Part shown: positions 25,527 to 33,619 of the stretch, piece after piece
Layout: every line of letters begins with the position of its first letter
How positions within the stretch are numbered: the stretch's first letter is position 1
NCBI GenBank assembly: GCA_902786285.1
Contig: CADABX010000011.1
Coordinates: 1 to 51,831 of the forward strand
DNA length: 51,831 bases
Direction of reading: 5' to 3'
Source: Oscillospiraceae bacterium
GTDB lineage: Bacteria; Bacillota; Clostridia; Oscillospirales; Acutalibacteraceae
Made by a program: the position numbers and the translations under genes
The notes under the pieces: model-generated
What the model saw: the letters and a program-made list of their open reading frames with translations, nothing else
Databases searched by the model: none
Told to the model about the DNA's origin: nothing

Positions 25527-26509
25527 AACACGTCAACGTGTCGTTGTTCGTGCCGTTTCTCGGCTGTCCGCACCGCTGCTCGTTTTGCGATCAAAACGCG
25601 ATCACGGGGCAGGAGACAACTGTGACGCCCGCCGATGTGCAACGCGCCGCACAGACAGCCATTGCCTCGGGCGCCGATACCGCCCACGGACAGATCGCCT
25701 TTTTCGGCGGCAGCTTTACGATGCTGCAAAAAGAAACGATGTGCAGCCTGCTCCGGGCGGCACAGCCGTTTATCGAAAACGGCTCGTTCAGCGGTATTCG
25801 CATCTCCACGCGGCCGGATGCCATTGATCCCGACATTCTGTCTCTTTTGAAACACTATCATGTCACGTCGATTGAACTCGGCTGCCAAAGCACCGACGAC
25901 CGTGTATTGGCGATTAACGAACGCGGCCACACAAAAGCCGATATTGCATCTGCTTGTCAGCTCATCCGGGATTTTGGTATCGAGCTCGGCGTGCAGATGA
26001 TGACCGGCCTGCCCGGCGACACCGACAGTGGCGCGATCCAAACAGCGAACGATCTGATTGCCTTTGGTGCACAGACGGCGCGGATCTATCCGACGCTCGT
26101 TCTGCGCGGTACACGGCTGGCGCAGTGGTGGCAAAACGGCGACTATCAGCCGCAAACGCTCGACGAGGCGGTCGAGCTTTGCGCAAAGCTGCTGCGGCTG
26201 TTTGAAACTGCAAACGTCCCGGTGATCCGGCTGGGACTGCACGCGCAAAGCGATCTGCAGCAAAATCTGCTGGCAGGACCGTTTCATCCGGCGTTTCGGG
26301 AGCTGTGCGAAGGCAAACGCTATCTCGACGCCATGCACGCGGCGCTGAAGGGCCGAAAACCCGGCGTATACACGCTATTTGTTGGCAGCCGGTTTCTTTC
26401 CAAAGCAGCCGGACAGCACCGCAGAAACTTAAAAACACTCGAACAAGAGGGCTATCTCATTCACCTGCGCGGCGACGATACGCTCGCGCGCTATGAAATT
26501 CAAGGATAA
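25523..26509 (+). CDS. Radical SAM protein (Elp3-like, no acetyltransferase domain)
   Basis: The 4Fe-4S cluster motif is C15, C19, C22 (CPHRCSFC), followed by FFGGSFT, RISTRPDAI and IELGCQSTDD, the pattern of Elp3/HemN-like radical SAM enzymes. It is 328 aa and lacks the C-terminal GNAT domain of true Elp3, so tRNA uridine acetylation is not implied. A gene of this type lies between rnc and smc in many Clostridia. Its reaction is unknown to me. The start overlaps rnc by 4 bp. Confidence 0.85.
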   Translation: MKHVNVSLFVPFLGCPHRCSFCDQNAITGQETTVTPADVQRAAQTAIASGADTAHGQIAFFGGSFTMLQKETMCSLLRAAQPFIENGSFSGIRISTRPDAIDPDILSLLKHYHVTSIELGCQSTDDRVLAINERGHTKADIASACQLIRDFGIELGVQMMTGLPGDTDSGAIQTANDLIAFGAQTARIYPTLVLRGTRLAQWWQNGDYQPQTLDEAVELCAKLLRLFETANVPVIRLGLHAQSDLQQNLLAGPFHPAFRELCEGKRYLDAMHAALKGRKPGVYTLFVGSRFLSKAAGQHRRNLKTLEQEGYLIHLRGDDTLARYEIQG

Positions 26510-26520
26510 GGAACAAACGT

Positions 26521-29500
26521 ATGATTCTCAAAGCGATTGAAATGCAGGGCTTCAAGTCCTTCCCGGAAAAGACCGTGCTCAGTTTTGACCGCGGGATCAC
26601 GGCGGTCGTGGGCCCCAACGGCAGCGGCAAAAGCAATATTTCCGACGCTGTGCGCTGGGTGCTCGGTGAACAGTCGACCAAATCGCTGCGTTCGTCCAAA
26701 ATGGAAGACGTGATTTTTGACGGCACCGGTACGCGCAAAGCCCATACCTTCGCGTCCGTCACCTTGCGGCTCGACAATTCCGACCGCTCCATGCCCGATG
26801 TGGACGACGATGAAGTGGCGGTGACGCGGCGGTTTTTCCGCTCGGGCGAAAGTGAATATAAAATCAACGGCAAAGCGGTGCGTCTGAAAGATGTGCACGC
26901 GCTGTTTATGGATACAGGCCTCGGCCGCGACGGCTATTCGTTGGTCAGCCAGGGCAAGATCGCGGACATGATCTCCGGCAAAGGCCGCGAGTGCCGCGAT
27001 ATGCTCGAGGAGGCGTGCGGCATCTCCGCCTATCGCTACCGCCGGCAGGATTCGCTCAAACGGCTGGCGCAGGCAGAGGAAAATCTGCTGCGTCTGCGCG
27101 ATATTTTGACCGAACTCGAAGAACGGATCGGCCCGCTCAAAACACAGAGCGAAAAGGCCGAAAAGTTCCTCGTGCTCTCTGAAGAACGCAAAGGACTCGA
27201 AATCGGCCTGTGGCTTTACGCGATCGAAAAACTCAAAGACGATCTGCGTGCGCAGGAGGATGCACTCGCCATCGCCGCGCAGCAGTATGAAGATTCCGAA
27301 GCGACGCTGCACGCGCTCGAGCAGCAAAGCGAACAGGCGCTTTTGAAAGCGCAGCAGATCACCGTCACGATCGACGAGATCCGCACGCATATCGCGTCGC
27401 TCGAGGAGGAGGCGGCGCAGCTTGACGCACAGAGCGCCGTGCTGCAAAACTCCGTGCAGCACAATGAAGAAACGATTGCGCGCATCGAACGCGACAAACA
27501 GGCGGCAGGCGAAAGCCGCGAACAGCTGCAAAAGGAGATCGACGCCGAAAACACCCTGATCGCGCAAATCAAGAGTATTCAATCCGAAAAGCAGCAAACG
27601 CTCGACGCCGTGAAGCTTTCACTGTCCGACCTCGGAACCTCCGGCGGCTCTCTGGACGAAGAAGCGGACAAGATCAACGCGCGGCTGTCCGCACTCGCGC
27701 AGCAGGCAGCGGACGCCAAAGTGGCCGCCTGGTCGGCGCAGACCGCCATGCGCGAAATGGAGGAGCGCAAAGCCTCTATCACCACCGTGCTTTCGCAGCA
27801 AACCGACACGCTTACGCAGCTGCAAGCGCAAAAGCAGACGGCTGACAAAGCGCTTTCCGACGCCGAAACCCGGTTGCAGGAAGCCGGCAACGTGGTCTCC
27901 GCGCTGCAGATGAAAGCCGATCTGCGCACAGAAAAAGCGGACAAGCTCAAACTCGAACTCGACGATCTCTCGTTCGATCTGCAGCGTGCGCTTGCGAAGC
28001 TGAAGATGCTCGAGGATCTTGAAAAAAATATGGACGGCTATTCCGGCGCGGTTAAGGCCGTGATTCTGGAAGCCGAAAAAGGGCATTTGCACGGCATCCA
28101 CGCCACTGTGGCAAAGCTGCTGTCGATGGATCCCGCACATGCAGTGGCGATTGAAACGGCACTCGGCAACGCGGTGCAGCACATCGTCTGCGACACCCAG
28201 TCCGACGCGAAGGCAGCGATCCGCTATCTGAAACACGGGTCGCTCGGCCGCGCCACATTCCAGCCGATCGACGCTGTCAAAGCGAAACCGCTCACGGAAA
28301 CCGGATTGGATGATGCGATCGGCTTTGTCGGGCTTGCCCATGAACTGGTGCAGTGTGAACCGCAATACCGCGAAGTGATCGCGGCGCTGCTGGGGCGGAC
28401 GGTCGTTGCCGAAGATCTCGACTGCGCCGTCTCCATTGCACGACAGTACGCCTACCGCTTTAAAATCGTTACGCTCGACGGCCAGGTCGTCAATCCCGGC
28501 GGCTCCATGACCGGCGGTTCGCAGTCGAAAACCGCAGGCTTTTTGACGCGTAACAGCGAAATCGAACGTCTGCGCGAAAAGAGCAACGCGCTGCAAACAA
28601 AGACCGACGCTGCCGGTGAAGCCCATACCGCCGCGCTGAGCGCTGCGCAGAAGACCGCCGACGAGCTGACCGCAGCCAAGGACACGATGCTCACGCTTTC
28701 GCAGGAGCAGATCCGGCTTGCAGGCGAACAGCGGCTGTTTGACGAACAGGTGAACTCCGCTGCGGACGCGCTGGAAACGCTGCAAAACGAACTGTCGTCA
28801 TTTGACACCCGGCTAAAGGAATTGCAGGCCGACGCCGATGCAGCGGCAGAATCGAGCAAAGCGATCGAAACAGAAGCCGCATCCCTTACCGCAGCATTGC
28901 AGACGCTGGACGAACAAAAGCAGAACCTGTCCGCAAAGCGCGAAGATCTCGCGTCGCAGCTCTCCAAATTATCGCTCGAGCTTCACGACGCGCAAAAGGA
29001 TCTGTCCGTGCGCACCGAATCGCTCCATCTGCTGCTCTCACGTCTGGTATCGCAGGAGGACCGCGACAAGCAGCTGCAGGAGGAGATCGACGAAATCCGT
29101 CAAAGAAGCGCCGAACTGCTTGAAACGATCGCACAGCTTGGCGACACGGCAAAACAGCGCCGTGCTGACGTCGAAAACGAAAAGCAGCGTATTGAAGAGC
29201 TGCGCCAATCGCGCACCAAAGCCGAAGAGGAAAGTGCCGCGCTGCGTGTTAAAGAGCGCGAACAGACCGCGGAACGCGAACGCATCGGCGGCGAAAAGGC
29301 GAGGCTTGAAGCGAAAAAAGAGACGATGCAAAAGGACTATGACGACACCGTCAGCCGTTTGTTCGACGATTATCAGCTTACCTTGCGCGAAGCCCAGCAG
29401 ACCCACGAAAAAACCGCTGAGCCCGGTCCCGCGCGCCGCAGACTGGGCGAAATCAAAAATAAGATCCGCGCCCTCGGCAACGTCAATGTCGGTGCGATCG

Positions 29501-30096
29501 ATGAATACAAGGAAGTCAACGAACGCTACACGTTCATGCGCGACCAGCTCGAAGATGTGGAACGCTCCAAGGCCGAGCTGCAAAAGCTGATTTCCGAGCT
29601 GACCGATAAGATGTCTAACCGCTTCCGCGAACAGTTCAGCAAGATCAACAGCTACTTCGACGAAACGTTTCGCGAACTGTTTGACGGCGGCCGCGCCGAA
29701 CTGCAGCTGACCGATCCGGCGGACGTGCTCGAAAGCGAGATCGACATCCGTCTGCAGCCGCCGGGCAAAAACGTCAAGCGGCTCGACGCGCTGTCGGGCG
29801 GCGAAAAGGGCCTTTCGGCCATCGCGCTGCTGTTCGCCATCCTCAAGGTCAATCCCGCGCCGTTCTGTATCTTTGACGAAGTGGAAGCCGCGCTGGACGA
29901 AGCCAACGTCTCGCGCTATGCGCAGTATGTGCGCCGCATGACGAAAAACACGCAGTTCATTCTGATCACGCACCGCCGCGGCACGATGGAGGAAGCGGAT
30001 GTGCTTTACGGCATCACCATGCAGGAGCAGGGTGTGAGCAAGCTGCTCGAACTCAAAACCGCCGAGATCGCCAAACGCCTCGGCATCACCGGATAA
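26521..30096 (+). CDS. smc: Chromosome segregation protein SMC
   Basis: The 1191-aa ATPase condenses and segregates chromosomes with ScpA/ScpB. Walker A GPNGSGKSN (about residues 32-40) starts the N-terminal head. Long heptad coiled coils (about 165-495 and 680-1010) flank a globular hinge (about 505-666, GYSGAVKAV through MTGGSQSKTAGF). The C-terminal head has the signature LSGGEKG (about 1088) and Walker B FCIFDEVEAALDEAN. Length is typical. It starts 11 bp after the radical SAM gene and precedes ftsY, as in most Firmicutes. Confidence 0.97.
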   Translation: MILKAIEMQGFKSFPEKTVLSFDRGITAVVGPNGSGKSNISDAVRWVLGEQSTKSLRSSKMEDVIFDGTGTRKAHTFASVTLRLDNSDRSMPDVDDDEVAVTRRFFRSGESEYKINGKAVRLKDVHALFMDTGLGRDGYSLVSQGKIADMISGKGRECRDMLEEACGISAYRYRRQDSLKRLAQAEENLLRLRDILTELEERIGPLKTQSEKAEKFLVLSEERKGLEIGLWLYAIEKLKDDLRAQEDALAIAAQQYEDSEATLHALEQQSEQALLKAQQITVTIDEIRTHIASLEEEAAQLDAQSAVLQNSVQHNEETIARIERDKQAAGESREQLQKEIDAENTLIAQIKSIQSEKQQTLDAVKLSLSDLGTSGGSLDEEADKINARLSALAQQAADAKVAAWSAQTAMREMEERKASITTVLSQQTDTLTQLQAQKQTADKALSDAETRLQEAGNVVSALQMKADLRTEKADKLKLELDDLSFDLQRALAKLKMLEDLEKNMDGYSGAVKAVILEAEKGHLHGIHATVAKLLSMDPAHAVAIETALGNAVQHIVCDTQSDAKAAIRYLKHGSLGRATFQPIDAVKAKPLTETGLDDAIGFVGLAHELVQCEPQYREVIAALLGRTVVAEDLDCAVSIARQYAYRFKIVTLDGQVVNPGGSMTGGSQSKTAGFLTRNSEIERLREKSNALQTKTDAAGEAHTAALSAAQKTADELTAAKDTMLTLSQEQIRLAGEQRLFDEQVNSAADALETLQNELSSFDTRLKELQADADAAAESSKAIETEAASLTAALQTLDEQKQNLSAKREDLASQLSKLSLELHDAQKDLSVRTESLHLLLSRLVSQEDRDKQLQEEIDEIRQRSAELLETIAQLGDTAKQRRADVENEKQRIEELRQSRTKAEEESAALRVKEREQTAERERIGGEKARLEAKKETMQKDYDDTVSRLFDDYQLTLREAQQTHEKTAEPGPARRRLGEIKNKIRALGNVNVGAIDEYKEVNERYTFMRDQLEDVERSKAELQKLISELTDKMSNRFREQFSKINSYFDETFRELFDGGRAELQLTDPADVLESEIDIRLQPPGKNVKRLDALSGGEKGLSAIALLFAILKVNPAPFCIFDEVEAALDEANVSRYAQYVRRMTKNTQFILITHRRGTMEEADVLYGITMQEQGVSKLLELKTAEIAKRLGITG

Positions 30097-30111
30097 AGGA
30101 GCAAACCATAC

Positions 30112-31047
30112 ATGGGTATTTTCAAAAAATTCGGCTTCGGCCTGAAAAAGACCAGAGAAGGTCTGGATAAAAAACTCGAAGACGTGCTCGGCGCGTATGA
30201 GGAGATCACCGACGATCTGTATGACGATCTCGAAGAAGCGCTGATTATGGCCGACGTCGGCGTACAGACCGCGACGGACGTGGTGGAGGAACTGCGCAAA
30301 CGTGTCCGCCAGGGCGACGTGCGCAACCCGAAGCACGCAAAAATGATCATCGCCGACATCATTGCCGGCATGCTGGACGGCGGCGAGGACATGGGACTCA
30401 TCACGATTCCGTCCGTCATCTTGATGATCGGCGTCAACGGCGTCGGCAAAACGACCACCATCGGCAAGCTCGCGGCGCATTATAAGGCAGAGGGCAAAAA
30501 GGTGCTGCTCGGCGCGGCGGATACGTTCCGTGCGGCGGCGATCGAACAGCTCGAAGTCTGGGCCGAGCGCGCCGGTGTGGACATTATCAAGCAAAAAGAA
30601 GGCTCCGACCCGGCCGCTGTGGTCTACGACACGATTCAGGCCGGCATCGCCCGCGACAGCGATATTATCATCATTGACACGGCAGGCCGGCTGCACAACA
30701 AAAAGAACCTCATGGACGAGCTGGCCAAGATCTACCGTGTGGTCGACAAGGAGCTGCCCTATGCCGACCGCGAAATCTTCCTCGTGCTGGACGCCACAAC
30801 CGGCCAGAACGCCGTCAGCCAGGCGAAGGAATTCATGCAGGTGGCAGAGCTGACCGGCATTGTGCTTACAAAGCTCGACGGCACCGCCCGCGGCGGCGTT
30901 GTGCTGGCGATCAAAAACGAGTTGAAGCTGCCGATCAAATTCATCGGCGTCGGCGAACAGATCGACGATCTGCAGCCGTTTAACCAAAAGGTTTTTGCCA
31001 AAGCGCTGTTTGAAAACACCGCAGAGACCCACGCGGACGAGGACTGA
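30112..31047 (+). CDS. ftsY: Signal recognition particle receptor FtsY
   Basis: The SRP receptor GTPase that docks ribosome-nascent chains at the translocon. The 311-aa protein consists of the NG domain alone, as usual in Gram-positives without the acidic A domain. Visible are the N-domain helices ([19 protein letters not shown]), G1 [15 protein letters not shown] (about 107), [34 protein letters not shown] and the closing [22 protein letters not shown] precedes ATG 30112. Confidence 0.97.
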   Translation: MGIFKKFGFGLKKTREGLDKKLEDVLGAYEEITDDLYDDLEEALIMADVGVQTATDVVEELRKRVRQGDVRNPKHAKMIIADIIAGMLDGGEDMGLITIPSVILMIGVNGVGKTTTIGKLAAHYKAEGKKVLLGAADTFRAAAIEQLEVWAERAGVDIIKQKEGSDPAAVVYDTIQAGIARDSDIIIIDTAGRLHNKKNLMDELAKIYRVVDKELPYADREIFLVLDATTGQNAVSQAKEFMQVAELTGIVLTKLDGTARGGVVLAIKNELKLPIKFIGVGEQIDDLQPFNQKVFAKALFENTAETHADED

Positions 31048-31049
31048 GT

Positions 31050-31646
31050 ATGCGGTTTTTACTTGCCACCCATAACATGAAAAAACAGGCCGAGATGCAG
31101 CGCATTTTGTCTCCGCTTGGCATCGAAGTTCTGACCGCCGACATGGCAGGCGTTGCACTGACCGACGTTGACGAAACAGGGGAGACCTTCCGCGAAAACG
31201 CCTTTCTCAAAGCGTACAGCGGCTGCCGTGAAAGCGGTCTGCCGTGCATCGCGGACGACAGCGGCCTTTGTGTCGATGCCCTCGGCGGCGCGCCGGGCGT
31301 CTATTCCGCGCGCTTCAGCGGCGTCCACGGGGACGACGACGCCAATATCGCAAAGCTGCTGGATGCGCTCAGAGACGTGCCCGAAGCAAAGCGCACGGCG
31401 TACTTCGCGTGCGCGGTCTGTGTCTGTTTCCCCGACGGACGCAAGCTCGAACTGGAGGGTCGCTGCAACGGTAAAATCGGCTATGAAAAGCGCGGGAACG
31501 ACGGCTTCGGCTATGACCCCGTCTTTTTGGTCGGCGACCGCAGCTTTGCCCAGTTTACGGCGGATGAAAAAGACGCCGTGTCCCATCGCGGCAACGCTTT
31601 GCGTAAGCTCTGCAAAGCATTGCCGGACTATCTCAATAAGGAGTAA
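31050..31646 (+). CDS. rdgB: RdgB/HAM1 family non-canonical purine NTP pyrophosphatase
   Basis: The enzyme hydrolyses ITP, dITP and XTP to monophosphates and keeps damaged purines out of nucleic acids. The 198-aa product has the family start LLATHNMKKQAEM, TFRENAFLKA, ADDSGLCVDALGGAPGVYSARF and the C-terminal GNDGFGYDPVF and SHRGNALRKL. It starts 2 bp after ftsY and lies before yhbY; the chain onward to rsfS is tightly packed. Confidence 0.94.
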   Translation: MRFLLATHNMKKQAEMQRILSPLGIEVLTADMAGVALTDVDETGETFRENAFLKAYSGCRESGLPCIADDSGLCVDALGGAPGVYSARFSGVHGDDDANIAKLLDALRDVPEAKRTAYFACAVCVCFPDGRKLELEGRCNGKIGYEKRGNDGFGYDPVFLVGDRSFAQFTADEKDAVSHRGNALRKLCKALPDYLNKE

Positions 31647-31650
31647 CACT

Positions 31651-32043
31651 ATGACAGGAAAAGAACGCGCGGCCTTTCGCGCACAGGCCAATGCTCTGGA
31701 ACCGCTGTTTCACATCGGCAAAAGCGGCATGAACGAAGGCGTGATCCGCCAGACGGACGACGCGCTGCGTGCCCGCGAACTCATTAAAGTGAAGGTGCTG
31801 CTGGAATCGTCGCCCATCACGCCGCGTCAGGCGGCCGACGAGCTGGCTGCTGCGGTCGGCGCCGAAGTGATCCAGGTGATCGGCGGCGTAATCGTGCTCT
31901 ATCGCGAAAGCCCGGAGCTCAAGGAAAAAGCTGCGCAAAAGGAAAAGAACAAAAAGCTCGCTGCCAAACGAGCGCGCGAAAAAGCGCTTCGCGACAGCCG
32001 CGACAACAAGCGTGTGAAAGTGCGCGTGATCAAAAAACGATGA
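31651..32043 (+). CDS. yhbY: YhbY-family CRM-domain RNA-binding protein
   Basis: A CRM-domain protein of 130 aa, linked in other bacteria to 50S ribosome assembly. Residues 1-95 show the CRM fold with the GKSGMNEG loop (GxxG type) and a VIGGVIVLYRES strand. The last ~35 residues form a Lys/Arg-rich extension that could add RNA affinity; it is longer than in the E. coli protein. ATG 31651 follows AATAAGGAG. It shares an ATGA overlap with nadD. Confidence 0.9.
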   Translation: MTGKERAAFRAQANALEPLFHIGKSGMNEGVIRQTDDALRARELIKVKVLLESSPITPRQAADELAAAVGAEVIQVIGGVIVLYRESPELKEKAAQKEKNKKLAAKRAREKALRDSRDNKRVKVRVIKKR

Positions 32044-32645
32044 GCCGCATCGGTGTATTCGGCGGCACATTCAATCCGCCGCATCTGGGACATCTGCGGC
32101 TGGCGCAGGCGGCAAAGGCGCAGTGTGCGCTTGACACGGTGCTTATCATGCCGGCGAATATCCCGCCCCACAAGCAAGCGCACGATCTCGTTGCCGGCGA
32201 CGACCGGCTGGCGCTGTGCCGGCTGACGTTTGCGGACGACGGGTTTGTCGTCTCCGAGCTTGAGCTGCACCGCACAGGCAAAAGCTATACCGTGGACACC
32301 ATGCAAGCGCTGCGCGACGCGTATCCCGGCGATGAACTGTTTTTGATCATCGGGTCGGACATGCTGCTCTCGTTTGACCGGTGGTATCAGTGGCAGGAGA
32401 TTTTGTCGCTGTGCACACTGATCGTGCTCTCACGCGACGACGCCATTTCACCTGAAACGCTGCGTATGTATGCGAACGAGACGCTCGGACTGACAGAAGG
32501 CGAAGGCTACCATGTCCTTTTGCTTGAACCGATGGAGTTGTCGTCCACCATGATTCGTGAAACCATCCGGCTCGGCGGCGACGTATCCGGTTATCTCACC
32601 GCACCGGCGAACGCATATCTCAAAGAAAAGGGTCTGTACCGATGA
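32040..32645 (+). CDS. nadD: Nicotinate-nucleotide adenylyltransferase
   Basis: NadD adenylates nicotinate mononucleotide in NAD biosynthesis. The 201-aa protein begins with GVFGGTFNPPHLGHL, in which the HLGH pair is the nucleotidyltransferase (T/H)xGH motif. IPPHK, SYTVDTMQAL and FLIIGSDML are NadD hallmarks, and SSTMIRETI near the C-terminus is the ISSTxIR-type ATP motif. ATGA overlaps on both sides couple it to yhbY and yqeK. Confidence 0.95.
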   Translation: MSRIGVFGGTFNPPHLGHLRLAQAAKAQCALDTVLIMPANIPPHKQAHDLVAGDDRLALCRLTFADDGFVVSELELHRTGKSYTVDTMQALRDAYPGDELFLIIGSDMLLSFDRWYQWQEILSLCTLIVLSRDDAISPETLRMYANETLGLTEGEGYHVLLLEPMELSSTMIRETIRLGGDVSGYLTAPANAYLKEKGLYR

Positions 32646-33235
32646 TCGACGAAAAACTGAAGGAAACCTATATCGAACTGCTGCGTGGTCGCCTTAAGGA
32701 AAAGCGGTTTCTCCATTCCCTTAACGTGGCGGCGTCCGCTGTTGAACTGGCAAAACGCTTTGGCGCGAACGAAGACAAAGCCTATATCGCCGGACTGCTG
32801 CACGATATTACGAAAAATGAAACCGATGAAAACCAGTTGCAAATCATGGAAAGCGGTGGTATAATACTCACCGAAACGCAAAAAAACAACCCCAAGCTCT
32901 GGCACGCCATGAGCGGCAGCGTCTATCTCAAACAAACGCTTGGCATCACGGACGAAGAGATCCTCGGCGCGGTGCGCTGGCACACGACCGGCAAAGCGGG
33001 GATGTCGCTGCTGGAAAAAGTCGTCTTTATCGCGGACTACATCTCCGCCGAACGCGACTATCCGGATGTGGACGTGATGCGGCATCTTGCCGAAACAAGT
33101 CTTGACGCCGCCGCGCTCTATGCGCTCAAGTTTTCGATGCGCAATCTCAGCGAAAAAGAAAAGCCCATCTGTGAAGACAGTGTGGCCTATTATAACGAAC
33201 TTATCATTCGTAAAGGAAAGGATCGATCCGAATGA
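32642..33235 (+). CDS. yqeK: YqeK family HD-domain hydrolase (Ap4A hydrolase)
   Basis: The 197-aa protein is an HD-domain metal phosphohydrolase. H25 in RFLHSLNVA, the HD pair at residues 54-55 in AGLLHDITK, and the later ADYISAERDYPDV give the metal-ligand pattern. YqeK proteins of Firmicutes split diadenosine tetraphosphate symmetrically to ADP and always sit next to nadD, as here. It is coupled to nadD and rsfS by 4-bp overlaps. Confidence 0.92.
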   Translation: MIDEKLKETYIELLRGRLKEKRFLHSLNVAASAVELAKRFGANEDKAYIAGLLHDITKNETDENQLQIMESGGIILTETQKNNPKLWHAMSGSVYLKQTLGITDEEILGAVRWHTTGKAGMSLLEKVVFIADYISAERDYPDVDVMRHLAETSLDAAALYALKFSMRNLSEKEKPICEDSVAYYNELIIRKGKDRSE

Positions 33236-33588
33236 ACGAACTGGAACTGACCAAAGCCATCGCTTCTGTGCTCGACAAGAAAAAAGCCATCGACATCAAA
33301 GCGATCCATATCACCGAATACTCCATCGTCGCCGATTATTTTCTGGTGGCGTCCGGCACAAGCAACACCCACGTCAAATCCCTTGCGGACGACGTGGAAT
33401 ATGAGCTCAAGCAGCGCGGCGTGGAGCCCGATCATATTGAAGGCCGCGCAACTGGCTGGATCTTGCTGGATTACGGCAGCGTGATCGTCCATGTGTTCAC
33501 GCCCGAAAGCCGCGATTATTACAACCTCGAACGCCTTTGGTCCGACGCACAGCTCGTTGACCTTTCCGACGTTGTGAGCGGCAACTAA
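33232..33588 (+). CDS. rsfS: Ribosomal silencing factor RsfS
   Basis: RsfS binds L14 on the 50S subunit and blocks subunit joining during starvation. The 118-aa length and motifs IVADYFLVASGTSNTHVKSLADDVE, EGRATGWILLDYGSVIVHVF and YYNLERLW are diagnostic. It ends the nadD-yqeK-rsfS trio and is followed after 31 bp by leuS. Confidence 0.95.
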   Translation: MNELELTKAIASVLDKKKAIDIKAIHITEYSIVADYFLVASGTSNTHVKSLADDVEYELKQRGVEPDHIEGRATGWILLDYGSVIVHVFTPESRDYYNLERLWSDAQLVDLSDVVSGN

Positions 33589-33619
33589 GTATTTGATCTT
33601 CAATCTGGAGGTATCATAG

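Noticed and set aside
33589-33619. A T-box leader ahead of leuS
   Set aside because: Only 31 bp separate rsfS and leuS, far too short for a T-box.
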